The notes under the pieces: model-generated
The model's database searches: none
Seen by the model: the letters and a program-made list of their open reading frames with translations, nothing else
Told to the model about the DNA's origin: nothing
From: Metallyticus violacea
Taxonomy: Eukaryota; Arthropoda; Insecta; Mantodea; Metallyticidae
DNA: 64,000 bases
Direction of reading: 5' to 3'
Assembly (NCBI GenBank): GCA_030762175.1
Contig: CM060841.1
Location: forward strand, 10,606,501 to 10,670,500
Shown here: one piece after another, positions 13,210-26,100 of the stretch
Numbering within the stretch: position 1 is the stretch's first letter
How the letters are laid out: every line of letters starts with the position of its first letter
Made by a program: the position numbers and the translations under genes

Positions 13210-13466
13210 CCTTGATCTTCAAGGATTTCTTCCAGTTCCATGCATTTTACTTCAACTTTTCGCTTCCTCTCGTGGTCCAAAATGTCACGATTTGGTTGTC
13301 GATTGCTGGTAGCTTCCAATTTTTCCAATTCCTCTTCAGTCTTGTAATGAACTTTGTCTTTATGTTTACGAACAAAAGCCCAATTACGTTGCACATAACC
13401 ATTAGTTCCTGAGCCTCTTGCAGTGGGCAAACCAATTCCATTATACATCTTGGGGGCAATTCAGTC
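13210..13466 (-). CDS. SRRM2: SRRM2 (SRm300/Cwc21 family), first coding exon, partial gene
   Basis: SRRM2 is a large spliceosome-associated SR-related protein. Its conserved N-terminus, the cwf21 domain shared with yeast Cwc21, contacts Prp8 and the catalytic core. This exon begins with ATG at 13448 and encodes MYNGIGLPTARGSGTNGYVQ and then RNWAFVR, an almost invariant family start. It ends ...RDILDHERKRKVEVKCMELE plus EILEDQ, with the donor GTGAGT directly after 13210 (phase 2). A good acceptor (TTTATTGTAG) ends at 13467, so the exon probably starts at 13466 with 18 nt of 5' UTR and a non-coding exon 1 lies upstream. The Arg/Ser-rich body must lie on the minus strand below 13200 or beyond the left edge. 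I scanned 1-13200 and could not recognise the second cwf21 exon. Confidence 0.9.
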
Positions 13467-14046
13467 CTACAATAAACAACGCTTGAAGATGGCACAGAAA
13501 TATGTAATGTAACAAATTCAGAGATCTGTGATTTAATGGCTTTATAAAACTCAGAATATACTTACTGTTAAAACTCTGTGATGAATTATGCTCCCTTTTA
13601 TCACTTTAGCTTCCAACTATTTTTTCTGATTCTGTATAAATGTATCACTAATTGATGATCAGCATGATCCATTCTTTGGTTTTATGCTCAAAGTGATATA
13701 TTTCTGAAAAAGTACACCAAATTTTTCAACCTAAGATAATTTGCTACACATAAGCTAGACACAAACTAATGATTGAAACCACTAGTTTATCGACCGACTT
13801 GCAGTACTTTTGAATCCCAAGAATTACACCTCCTCCAGGCTTATAAATCACTTACCAATGAAAAGTAACGTATATTATTGTTGCAATTCAATTGAATTCT
13901 TAGTTTCAGTGTAAAACAACTAAATTCCACATTAATTAAAGCCCAAATGCCTAGACTCAAAACAAAACGCTTCCATTTTGCGATTTCAAGATTTTACATT
14001 TCCGTCACTTGGTGCGCTAACATACGCATATAACTACATTTCAAAC
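13467..14046. promoter_or_regulatory. Putative bidirectional promoter of SRRM2 and THOC6
   Basis: The two start codons (13448 minus, 14047 plus) are divergent and 598 bp apart. Nothing repeat-like was recognised between them, in contrast to the repeat-dense surroundings. The segment holds the likely SRRM2 5' UTR intron and the THOC6 5' UTR. No clear TATA box was assigned. Shared regulation is inferred from the arrangement only. Confidence 0.5.
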
Positions 14047-14150
14047 ATGGTTGATAAGTTGTTTTATAATACAGTTTTGGCTCAAACTTTTTCCCCGTGT
14101 GGTAATCACCTGCTAGTGGGAAATATATATGGAGATGTAGCTGTGTTCGA
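14047..14150 (+). CDS. THOC6: THOC6 exon 1 (start codon)
   Basis: The ATG sits in the context CAAACATGG. The exon encodes residues 1-34 plus two bases of codon 35: MVDKLFYNTVLAQTFSPCG and then NHLLVGNIYGDVAVF. It ends at the donor GTAGGT (14151). Reading on without splicing meets TAG at 14152, and splicing to 16542 makes codon 35 GAC (Asp), which continues the expected first WD blade. The exon is too short to stand out as an open frame and was found from its conserved motif. Confidence 0.88.
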
Positions 14151-17100
14151 GTAGGTAGAATTCAATAATGGTTAATCATTAGGTATAACTAATGCATAAG
14201 TAGAAATGTTTACGATACCAATTGGTAAAAGTTGCGGTCTATTTGAACATTCTATTATGCTATCACGGAAGTATTTTCGTCACTTTTATAGATGCTAAAA
14301 CTTAAAATTAAAACCACGCTTAAGAAAACTGATAATTCTGGCCCTTTAATAACTAGGATTAACGATCGTGTGCAGGTGAAATAATACAGATACACAAATG
14401 AAATGCACATACCTCAGTTGCTACTGTCAATGGCAACTCTTGGCTTATAACCGGTTACAGATATAATATATAGCGTTTTCATGTTTTCCTCAAATAAACC
14501 CCATGTGTTCTACATGAAAATGTGATACTTCATAATTTAAATTTTTTATGCTTTTTTATTTAGTGTAGCAAGCATATACGGCACGTAACTTGGTGCCATC
14601 AATCTAGAATCCATCAGTCACCTACATTTTCTAAGGTGTTTGAGAAAGTAATGTACAATAGGCTTTACCATTACCTTGAAAGTAACAACATTCTAGTTAG
14701 TGATCAGTTTGGCTTTAGAAAAGGAATTTCAACAGAAAATGCAATCTATAAACTCACTAATGAAATTTTAACTGCATTTAATGAAAGAGCACATGTAGGA
14801 GGAATATTTTGTGACTTAGCTAAGGCTTTTGACTGTGTCAATCATGAAATTCTGATAGATAAATTAGCTTTCTTTGGAATAAAAAACCAATATTTAAAAT
14901 GGTTTATATGCTACCTTGACAAAAGGAAACAAAAAGTAGTGATAAATTGTCCCTGCAATAATAAAAACAATGCATCGGAGTGGGGAATGATTAACCATGG
15001 AGTGCCCCAAGGATCTGTTCTGGGTTCTCTTCTTTTTCTAATATATATAAATGACCTCTCCTTATCTATCCAAGATGTAGGAAATGCTGTTCTATTTGCA
15101 GATGACACAAGCATATTGATAAATGGAAAGAGCCTTAATGATTGTTCCATTAAATTAAATTTGGTTCTCAGTTCATTGTCTATATGGTTCAAAGCAAACA
15201 AATTGTCTCTAAATCTAGATAAAACAAATGTTATGAAATTCATTACTCACAGATCTCCAGATCCAAAATTATAGATAGGATATTATAACAGTGTACTTTC
15301 ACAAACCAAATATATTAAATTCCTTGGTTTAATAATTGATAACCATCTGAATTGGAAATATCACATTGATCTTATTACACCTAAACTAAGCAGTGCATGC
15401 TATGCAATACGTGCATTAGTAATGTTGGAGTCAATTAAGACTTTAAAAGTAGTTTATTATGCTTATTTCAACTCAATAATGAAGTACGGTCTAATATTTT
15501 GGGGAAATTCAGTTAAAAGTGAACGTGTCTTCCTGTTACAGAAAAAACTCATATGAATAATTGCTGGTACATACAGTAGACATTCATGCAGAAACCTCTT
15601 TAGGAAATTTGAAATTTTAACTTTTCCTTGTGAATATATTTTATTCCTCATGAACTTTTATATAAGAAATAAACAAAAATTTGTTCAAAATCAAAATATA
15701 CATGACAAGAATACTAGACAAAAAGTAAATCTACATCTCCCGATTTCAGCACTTTCATGCCATCAAAAAGGTGTTTGTTATGAGTGCATTTTAGTATACA
15801 ATGCTCTTCCCTCTAGCCTAAGTCTTAATAAACAATGACAATTCCTTTAAATCTGCTCTTAGAAAATACCTATGTAAAAAGGGCTATTATTCTGTAAAGG
15901 AATATATGAGTGACAATAGTATACTGCACAACATATCAATGTATATGTAAATATGTATTAATAAAAGTTGTATGATTCTGTTTTTGGTGTTGGTTGAGTT
16001 GTTCTAAGTGTTCTTTTTATTTTTATTGTAATTATTTATGTAGATGTAAACAAATTTGTAAATACAGATTGAAAACTACTATGGTATTTGTATATGACGA
16101 GTTCAATGTTCGTAGGTCTCTGTGGCTGCTTCACGAACTCATTGAATGCTCCGAGAACTAAACTAAACTAATTAATTTTTTTCAGTGAGGTTTATGTGAT
16201 TAAATTTGACAATAATAGAGAAAGGGGCTTGTGTATTTCTTATTTATCCTTTACCATTTTGCATCAGTTACATGTTTGTTCTTATCTATTCTGTACTTTT
16301 TGGAATAAATATTTTATTTTAGAAGACATATTTTAGGAAAATGAAATCATCACGCATGTATTTAATGTTTTCATTCTAACTCTGATTAATGTCCATAATT
16401 GTCCAGTCCTAAGTAGCTGTTAATTCAAGGAACTCATCCTGTAAAGAATTCCATGAAAATATCTCACTTTTGTACTATCTTGTAGCCTAAAAATACTCAA
16501 GAATAATATTAATAATAATATAAAACTTGGTCTGCTTACAGCTTACAAAAGATATTAAGTCCAGGAGATGGGCTGACACCAGTATGCAGGAAAGCTTCAT
16601 ATCACTTCACTATAAAGGAGGATGTTCAAATATGCAGCATGATGACAACTGAAAAATTTCTGCTTGTAGGACTTGTAGGAGAAATTACTGGCTGGGACTG
16701 GAAAACCATAACCTCCAGTAAAAATCCAAAACTCTCGTGGAGTATACAGATACCAACTACAAAGTATGAAATATGTGGTAACTTATTAACAGACAGTGTT
16801 TTGTTTTCACTCATTCTTTCTTTGTTCCTTCAGTTACAGTCTAGATCCATGTTAAGGATTATTTTATTAGTGTTTAATACCCATTTTCACTCCTGAGACA
16901 TCACAGGAGGTGGACACTGATGGTTGATAATTAAGGAAAACTGAAGTCGTAAGGCAGTAATTTTCTTTGGTGTTCCCTACATTATTACTCAGTCAATTTA
17001 TCAACTGAAATAATTCAAGAAATAATGTACTTTTTCAAGCACCTGCTAATCATTGGCTCAAAAATGGTATGGAAAATAAGTAAATGAATCCTGGTCAAGT

Positions 17101-20100
17101 TTTAACAATAAATTCAAAAAAATGTTTGAAGATAAACGATGAATTAGTTATCATTACCCTAATCAATTAGAAATAAATGTTTAAAAATTTAAGGTACACC
17201 CAAAGAAGCAGATTCAAGTAAATCTGTGACAAATGAAAGAAGAGGCATGTGAGCAAAATTTATTGGCCATTTTACACCTTGAATTGAATGGGACACTAAT
17301 GAGCAGAGATATTAAATAGCATTCATAAATAAAATAAATAAAAATTGTGGGCAGAAATTAAGGATGACAATCATTTAAAATTCCTATTTTGGTTAATGTC
17401 TCATGCTTTTATTGTAGAGATATCATTCCTAAGCCTCTGGACACAGTTGAAGAAAATGATCTCTGAGATAGAAGCACCTTAATATTGTAGGTTTCAGTTT
17501 TCCCAGGGGAAACTTGAGGCCAAAATAGTTTAGAGGAATGTTTCAGCATAATTTTGCAGTTATATCTTAAACTTTTAATCTTAAAAATGTTTGTTTTTGT
17601 CTTGAAATTTAACTTTCCTTATACCTTTATTTTTATACTTTATAGGGATGCATTGGAGAAGCCAGATGTGAATGCTATGCTGTTTTCAAAAGAAAAAGGG
17701 CATATATATGCTGGTTGTGGAGATAATAAGATTTACATATTTAATGTTGAAGATGGAAAACTGGTTAGGACAATGGAGGGACATGAAGATTATATTCACA
17801 GCATACACATTTTGTAAGTTAAAGCAACATTTTAAAACTTTTAGGTTACAATTTTTTAATATGAATAAAAATTGCAATAAATCCCTGAGCCATATACATG
17901 TACAAGTCTAATACCAAGCATCTCAGTCAGCCTTTTGCCAGCCACCAGATGCCAGCCTTATTCATCCAAAATCTCTCAGTATATGAAATGCTGGTACAAT
18001 TTTGACTAACAAAAGTGTGCACATAGTAGATGTTCAAAGTAATATCCATCTGTATTCAGCCACATCTTATAAAATTAGCATTTACATGCAAATGTTTTGT
18101 TTCCAGAATTCTTTGAATTTCTGTTCTTATATTGTCTATCAGTTCATCTATAATGTAAGGACTATTTCTATAAAACTACTTTTTAGGATGCCCCACTAAT
18201 AACATAATAAGCATGTTTCAGCTTTAAAAATTATTAAGAGACAAAACATTTTAATTTTATATAATGCTGATATGTTGAATTCATGAGTATAGCATTTTAA
18301 TAGCACCCTCAGATTTTCAGTTATTGTAATTTTGAAAAAAATCAAAACAAATTAAACAGTTTCATATATTTATGGTCTAAAACAAAATGATTAAATATTA
18401 TACACACAAAAGCTAAGACACTTAAATCCGGAGAAATTTAATTGTGAATTTGCCATCATATAATACTTCCACTGTAGGTCATGGTTGGTGTTTGTGAAAG
18501 CCACATGCTTCTAGTAAACAATCCTATCTCAAAATGGCCAAGCTATTGTGAACAAGTGCGTAGTACAACCAAACAGTTGCAATTATCAGAAGTCTTCATG
18601 CTGGATGTTTGGCAACTGAAATAATTTGGTTCTTTGGATACCTGAGACCATTTGTGTTTGACATTGCTAAATATGATGCTTCTGAAAAGTCTGGGGAAGG
18701 TTCTGCTGATCCATTGAGAAAGTCATTCAAGAGAGCACATGACATGGACTCCGGCAGCCGTGCAAAGGGCAGGAATTGATTTTGGAGGACCCAAAGAAAT
18801 CTTTAAGGAAATTAGCATCAGGGAGCAATCCATGCATTGGATTGCAGAGGAGGATCTATGTTTTATACAATAAAGGTATGACAGATACCATTCTTAGCTT
18901 TACATGCAGCTAAACTTGATGTTGATACTATAATTAGCTATGTTTTCATTGTTAACATTCAACTTATCACTTTCAGTATCAAGTCCATATTTTGTATACT
19001 TTTACAAAAACCAGGTAATTTTGGTGATTTTGAAAAAATTCTTCCTCAATACCTAATTAATGAATTTTAATTTGAAATATGTATATCATGTGAATGGTAA
19101 ATTCTTCCACATTCATATCCTATTTATTGAATTTAAATATTTTAAAATGATGTAAAAGCATTGATAAGTTTTTTCCTTGAAAAATCAAAAATATTTCAAA
19201 CATAATATTTGTTGTTAAACTATTCTTAAAATCAAATGACTGTATATTTTTACATATATATTGTCTTATGATTATTTGAACAAAATACATTATTCATCTG
19301 TAAATTCGTCAATGGAATAATAAGGATTTTTGCATAGATATTAGGATTTGATTTGAAACTTTCCCTGTTATCAGATGATAAATATTTCAGAGTAAATGGG
19401 AGAGTATTATGTACCCTGATGCATTCATAACAAACTCCTTTTTGATAGAAAAAGGTAACTATGCAATTCGTCAGTACAGATTATTCTTTTATTTGGTGTT
19501 TATGCTATGTATTTGCATATTTTTAATGAAATTGTCTTGATTTTTAATGTAAAAGTTCATAAGAGAAAGGATATACATGCAAGGAAGTGCTAAAATGTTT
19601 GGTTTTCAAAATAAATCTCTATGTGATTTTCTATTATTTACCACATATTGTTTGCATTGGCTTCTTTTGTAATATAAAAAAAGTTTGTTTTTAATTAATA
19701 CATTTTTCTTTTTTCCTGTTACTGTTTTTCTTTTCTTCTTTTTACTTTGATTTCCTCATGTCCTATACAATTGTACTTTGAATGACTACCTCCTTGGTGT
19801 CTAGTGGGTAATGTTGCTGACTGCTAGTTGGGAGGTCCGGGTTCGATTTCTGGTACCTAATTAGGAATTTTTAAAAGTTAGGGAGATTTGGAACAGGGTC
19901 CACCCAGCCCCACGAGGACAATTGGGAAGCTACTGATGAAGAGGTGGTATTCTTCAATCATGAAAGCTGCATGATAGGTGTGCCCAGCAGGGTGCCGGCA
20001 TGCAGATCACATGCCCCCTGCAATACTGTCCTCTATAAATGAAATTGTAAGACAGGTATAGCATGCAGAAGTAGCTCAGCAGGCCAAGGCTCACCCCGGC

Positions 20101-23100
20101 TTAGGCGCCAAATGAAAAGAAGACATGTATATGATTTAGCAGAATGAATAAAACATACAATATACATGCCACTCTGTGATAAAACAATCACATCGCTTTC
20201 AGTTTATAACAGCATCTCTGCATGTCTAACCTACTGCTATCTTGTTTCAGTGGAACACAGCTTGCTTCAGGAAGTGAAGATGGAACAGTAAAACTCTGGG
20301 ACATAAGAGACAAATCTTTGATTAATAGCTTGCAGCCATTTTTGAATGATAAAGTTGCACGTCCTGAATTGGGAAAATGGATAGGAGCTGTGTCATTAAC
20401 TGATGATTGGTTGGTAAGTACCTGCAGACTAAGAAATGTTGGTGTCATTAAATAATGCATCAATATAATTTTAAAAATAAGCATATTTTATAAAAGAAGT
20501 AGAAGCTTTGATCATATTTATGTCTCAAAGTTGTCATTATTTAAAATTTCTGGGCTGTTGCTACTCGTTTAACAGTTGCAGGTAAAGTGATGCATGATGT
20601 TTATGGTTGAGCAAGTCATAACAGATTGTGTTCGGGGAAACAAAGGGGTAATGCAGAGTTAAGGTGGTAGTTTATTCTTTGAATGCCTGTTTTACGTATT
20701 GCTTAAATGGAATCTATTATCTTTGCTTATTAAGATCATTATGTGATTGAGTTGAACTAACACTCTTTTGCTCCACTTACTTGTTCAAATATGTAAAACT
20801 GGTTTTTTGACGAACCCTTCATTTGCATCGTCAGCTTCATTGTTGACTGGAGGATAAATCGTTATACTGTGGGAATGTGTAATTTGCTCTGGTGGAGGTG
20901 TGATGAACTTTATGTTTTCACCACTGGAAGTGTCAAAATTCATTTAATTATCTTTGTACTTGTACTTGTAAATGTAGATTTTCTCCCATGTGGATAATTC
21001 TGCAGTCCTTGCACTGATTTTAATAATTTTTTTTTTCAATATGTCATAGTTTTCTATCCAGAAATGCAATGCCACTGCTGATTTCTCTAACTGCTTGTAT
21101 TTTATGTTCTGGAATGTTCTTTTAACTGTCTTAATCTTTGCATATGTTGTTGGGGCATTATTCTATGCAGAGCTTTCATTCTAAAGTTGAAATACGGTTT
21201 TAGCAATTTCATCTGTTTTGTTAACATGAATGCCATGGGTTTCTGTGGGAAAGTTCTGGAAATATGTAATTGCCCTGTACTTAGTAACTAGTACTCAAGA
21301 ATAAACAAATGCCTTCTGTCTCCATTGCTCTTCCCACAACAAAAATATATTAGCACTCACTCATTCATATGTTACATGACCTGTAATTATTATATGAGTA
21401 ATAACTCATCATTCCTTTGATAATGCTGACCACGGTTGTCAAAAAAGGTATTGGTTTTAAAGCACACCGAAGACCATGACTCAACACTAGAAGTTTTAAA
21501 TTTTGACAAAATGAACACTGGCCATAAAAGCCCTAGAAGTAGTAAAACATCTTTGCTCTGTTTATAAAAATATAACTGAAAATAGTAACACTGCTGAACA
21601 AAATGTAGGAAATTTGCAAAGTAAAGGTAATTTGTTCATTGCATCTGAACACAGTTCTGTAAGGAAATAAGATAAAAATATTGATGGATCAACAGAAAGT
21701 TAAATACAATTCCATCTCAAAAAGGATCAACATAAAATTTAACTAGTTGTAGATGTGCATCTGTTTAAGGTTTTTGCCTCCCAGAACCAGGAGATTATTC
21801 TGTCTTTTAATAATTTCAAAATGTTTAAAACTTTGCTCCAAGCACCTTTTTCCCTTGCAAGCAAGCAGACAACAAATGCAACAGAAAGGAATGTTTTCTG
21901 TTTTATTGTAGATCTTTCTTTAGTTATTTCTTCAATGCATTGTGTTATCTGAATCTGTTTGTTGGAAGACATGCCTTTAAATGCACCATGGTTTGTTATA
22001 TGTTCTTCTTCTGCCAAGAAGTATAACAATTCTAAATAATTTCCTTTATTTAAGGATGAACTCAGATTCATCATGGCCATGAAAAACTACTCTTTTCCAG
22101 TTAAGAAATAGTTAAAATAAATTTCATTATGTTTCATTTTGTTCAATTTTTTCATTGTTTCAGAGCAGCTAATTGCACTGCTTCAAAAAAAGCTTGATCA
22201 ATTCTTATTGTTCCTAATTGATTATATTTAACAGTGGCAGTAATGTGTACTATTGAGCATTCCGGCTTCTTTGCTTTAGCAAGAATGTTTTTCAAACTTT
22301 CCTGGCCTACCGCTGCTCTGCATCATTCATTCTATTGTTCTTTGCAAAAAGTAAACAATACAAGCAACATAACCTATTTTGCACAACACTACCATAGAAT
22401 CGTACTTTGAATTTATATTGTTGACTTTGGAATTTTCTTATAAATTTGCCTTAATTTTTGAAAAGATAGATTTTATCTGGGTGCCTGAAGTTTTTCCTCA
22501 TAAGAAAGCTGAGGAAAAAAGCTGGATTTATTATGAGAACATTCACCGGATCATTTGATAAATTAAAAGCATCCATTGAAATGTGTGCTACTATCTGATA
22601 TTAATTAACAAAATATCTACTCATAGGCTTTTTTTTAATTTTTTTTCTGCTTCACACAAACATAAACCATTGTAATTTAAGCCACTGTCAAATCTATCAG
22701 AATACCAGCTGAGCAAGAGTGCTGGGCATAAGAGAAATACCATGCCATTCCATTGCTGTTAAAAATTACATATAAATATAGCAAAAACAGTCATAAAGTC
22801 TCTGAAGTACTTCTATGATCCTTGTCTAGCAGTACCTATATCTCTCTACCACTGCTTATTGTTACACTTGCTCTATAGACTTAAGTTTACAACATAAAAC
22901 ATTGATATCATTGTATGATTCATTTGAACTATACACTCTTAAAGTTTCACTTACTTTTCATAAATGTATGGAACCGGTTTCGAGAACATTTATTTCCCAT
23001 CTTCAGCCAGGCTAAAGTTCAACTGTCGGATCATTCGTTGAGCTGTCAGAATGTATATTCTGCTGAAATGAATGTTCCTTTAACTGTGTGCCTAAAGGAA

Positions 23101-26100
23101 CAATTCACGAACATAAAGTACAAGCAAATAGAGAAATCAGCAGTAGCATATCATTTTTGGACACAAAATCACGACATAATAAATAAAGCAAAATTATTCA
23201 AATCAGCACAAGGACCTACGGAATTAGCAACCTGGGAGAAAACCTACACCCACAAATACAAAGACAGCATAATGAACTTCGACATTGCCGGGGATGAAAA
23301 CATAAACTATAAGTTTATCACACCGCCACCACAGCAGAATGTACATTCCCACAGATCAACGAATGATCCGACAGTTGAACTTTAGCCTGGCTGAAGATGG
23401 GAACTAAATGTTCTCGAAACCGGTTCCATACATTTATGAAAAGTAAGTGAAGCTTTAAGAGAGTGTAGTTCAACAGAATCATACAATGATATCAATTAAT
23501 ATGATTGGCTTCACTGTGCAAGTTCCAATTTACATTTAAGTAGTAAACATAAAACATGTTTAAAACATATGCTGTTTTCATGGTGAATATTGCTTTCTCT
23601 GTCTAAAAGAAAGTGCTAAAATAGTCCTCATAGATTATAAATGATTAATATGCAACCATTCTATCAATGGTTCCAAGTAAACTAAAATATATTTGAGGGC
23701 ATTTATTTAGAATTTTAAAAAAGGTCACAGTAAATGGCATTTACTGTTAAAATGAATTTATTAACCATTCCATATTACAACAATACAGCTAAAAATAGTA
23801 AAATACTGAATTCTAAATTAATATCATCTGCGTTCTGGTCCTTTTGTTAGACTTTAGGTTCTACAAAGTCTCGGAAGAGGGCAGATGTAGTTATATCACT
23901 ACCATACTTATGCAATGTAGACTGAACTTTTCACCATATTTTTGGTCATCTGCTATCTACATGGGCAGGGTAAAAAGTTCTCGGTCTGGCAGTGAAAGAT
24001 TGTGTTTTCTAAGTCAAAAATGCATTTATTTTTCTATGTAGTTCTCTTTCAGATCGATGCATTTTGTCCAGTGGTTTTTCACTGAGTAGATTCCATCCCT
24101 GAAGTTAATGCTGGAAGATCTGCAAAATACCCATTCACAGCTGCAGTACTGTTCATTGGATGCAAAGTGTTTTTCAGCCTAAAATTTCTTTAGATGTGGG
24201 AATAGGTGGATGTCAGAGAGTGCCAAATAGGGTGAATAGGGTGGATGTTCCAACAATTTGTATTTCAATTCCCTTAGTTTTTCCCATTGCCAAGGCACCT
24301 TTGTAGTCAGGTGCATTGTCATTGTGAAAGATAATTTTTTTCTTTTGCCATCCAGGTCCCTTCTCAGGTAAATTTTCATTTAGTTGATCCAGAAGACTTG
24401 CATATATTTGCCAGTTATTTTTTTACCCTTAGTGAGATAATCAATATAAAGAATCCTTTTGCATCCCAGAAAACTTTTGGCATAACCTTTCCAGCAGATG
24501 ACATGGAATTCACCTTTTTTGGTGCAGGGAATCGGATTCCACCCACTGCTTTAATTGCTGTTTTGTTTATAGTATAGTGGTGGGCCCACTTCTGGTTCAC
24601 AGTAACAAATCGGTGCACAAAATCAGTTCGATTATTTTTAAAACAGTTCAGACATTGCTGTGAATTTCAATTTTGCATTTGCTTTTGGTCAGCATTCAAC
24701 AAATGCAGCATCCATCTTGCACAAAGCTTACTCATCTTTATTTCTTCATATCAAATGTACCATATACATTCTTCTGATATGCCTGTGGTGTCAGCTATTT
24801 CATGCACCTTTAATGGCCAATCGTCCAATATAATATTGTACACTTTCTTGGTATTTTCCCCTGTGGTTGCAGTTTTAGGAAGTTCTTCATATAGATCATC
24901 TTCATGAGAGGTATGGCAGCATATAAGTTCTTCCGCCCATTTATTAACAGTTGAAAATTAAGGAACAGACCCCTTATAAACCTTCATCAACTTTAGATGA
25001 ATTTCTGTTAGCAATAAACTGTCCAAAACAAAGAATTTTATGATGGCTTGGTGTTCCAATTTCTACATTTGAGGGAGACGCATGCAACACATCTATTTTT
25101 AACAGCTATACAAACAAAGCCATACAGTAGATCAAGTTGTCAATTGACTAACATTATTGCAAAACATGTAGCAACATGACAAGAAAATTTAATTGATAGC
25201 AATGCCATCTCTATGCAAGGCCAAGAACTTTTCACCTTGCCCTCGTATGTCACAGACAGTGCACTATTCAAATAAAAAATATTTCAGTTCATCAGTAAAC
25301 ATTATCACATATGAGTAAACATATTAATTTTGGATAGGTTTAGCCTACAGCCTTAATGGATGCTTTGCCCCTGCAGATATGAACTGATTAATATATCATG
25401 AGTGACTGTAATGACAAATAATAGCTTGGTCTTTTGTTTCAGCTTTGTGGTGGTGGTCCACGTTTATCCTTATGGCATCTGCGTTCTTTGGATGTATCTA
25501 CAGCATATAACCTAGATGATTCTGGCATTCATATTGCTATGTTTTATGATGACCGTGTTATGGCTGGAGGAGCAAGCCCATATTTTTATCACCTGAGCTA
25601 CATGGGTGATACATTTGCCCAGATTCCATCATCGTCTACTGCCATATACAGTGTTGTATATCAGGAAGCACCACTAAAGGTAAGAAACAGAGATATTAAA
25701 CTAATACCTTTAACTTGAATTATAATCATTTCCATCTCATTAGATGACAATTAGATTGTTGGGGAATAACTGAAATGTTGATTATTTTTTATTGTTTGGT
25801 AACATATTCCAATTAAAGAATTGTAATTTCATCTAACGAGGTTGAGACTATATAGCTGTATCTTTGTATTAATTTTTAAATTATTGTATACCTCTTGCCA
25901 ATAATAAAATATTTGTTTTAAGAACCTATAACCTGTAACTTATCTTTTTGTATTTTTACTTATTTATTAGATATATATTATTTGTTTCATGAATCCACAT
26001 CTTTGATAAGAGTGGATTTATGAGAAGAAGGTCTGGGGTTCGATTCCCACCAGGACCATTCTTCCTGATTAAGATTTTTGTCAGGTTTTCCTTATTGCTC

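Noticed and set aside
14911..15243. 110-codon minus-strand frame
   Set aside because: Shadow of the LINE reverse transcriptase on the plus strand.
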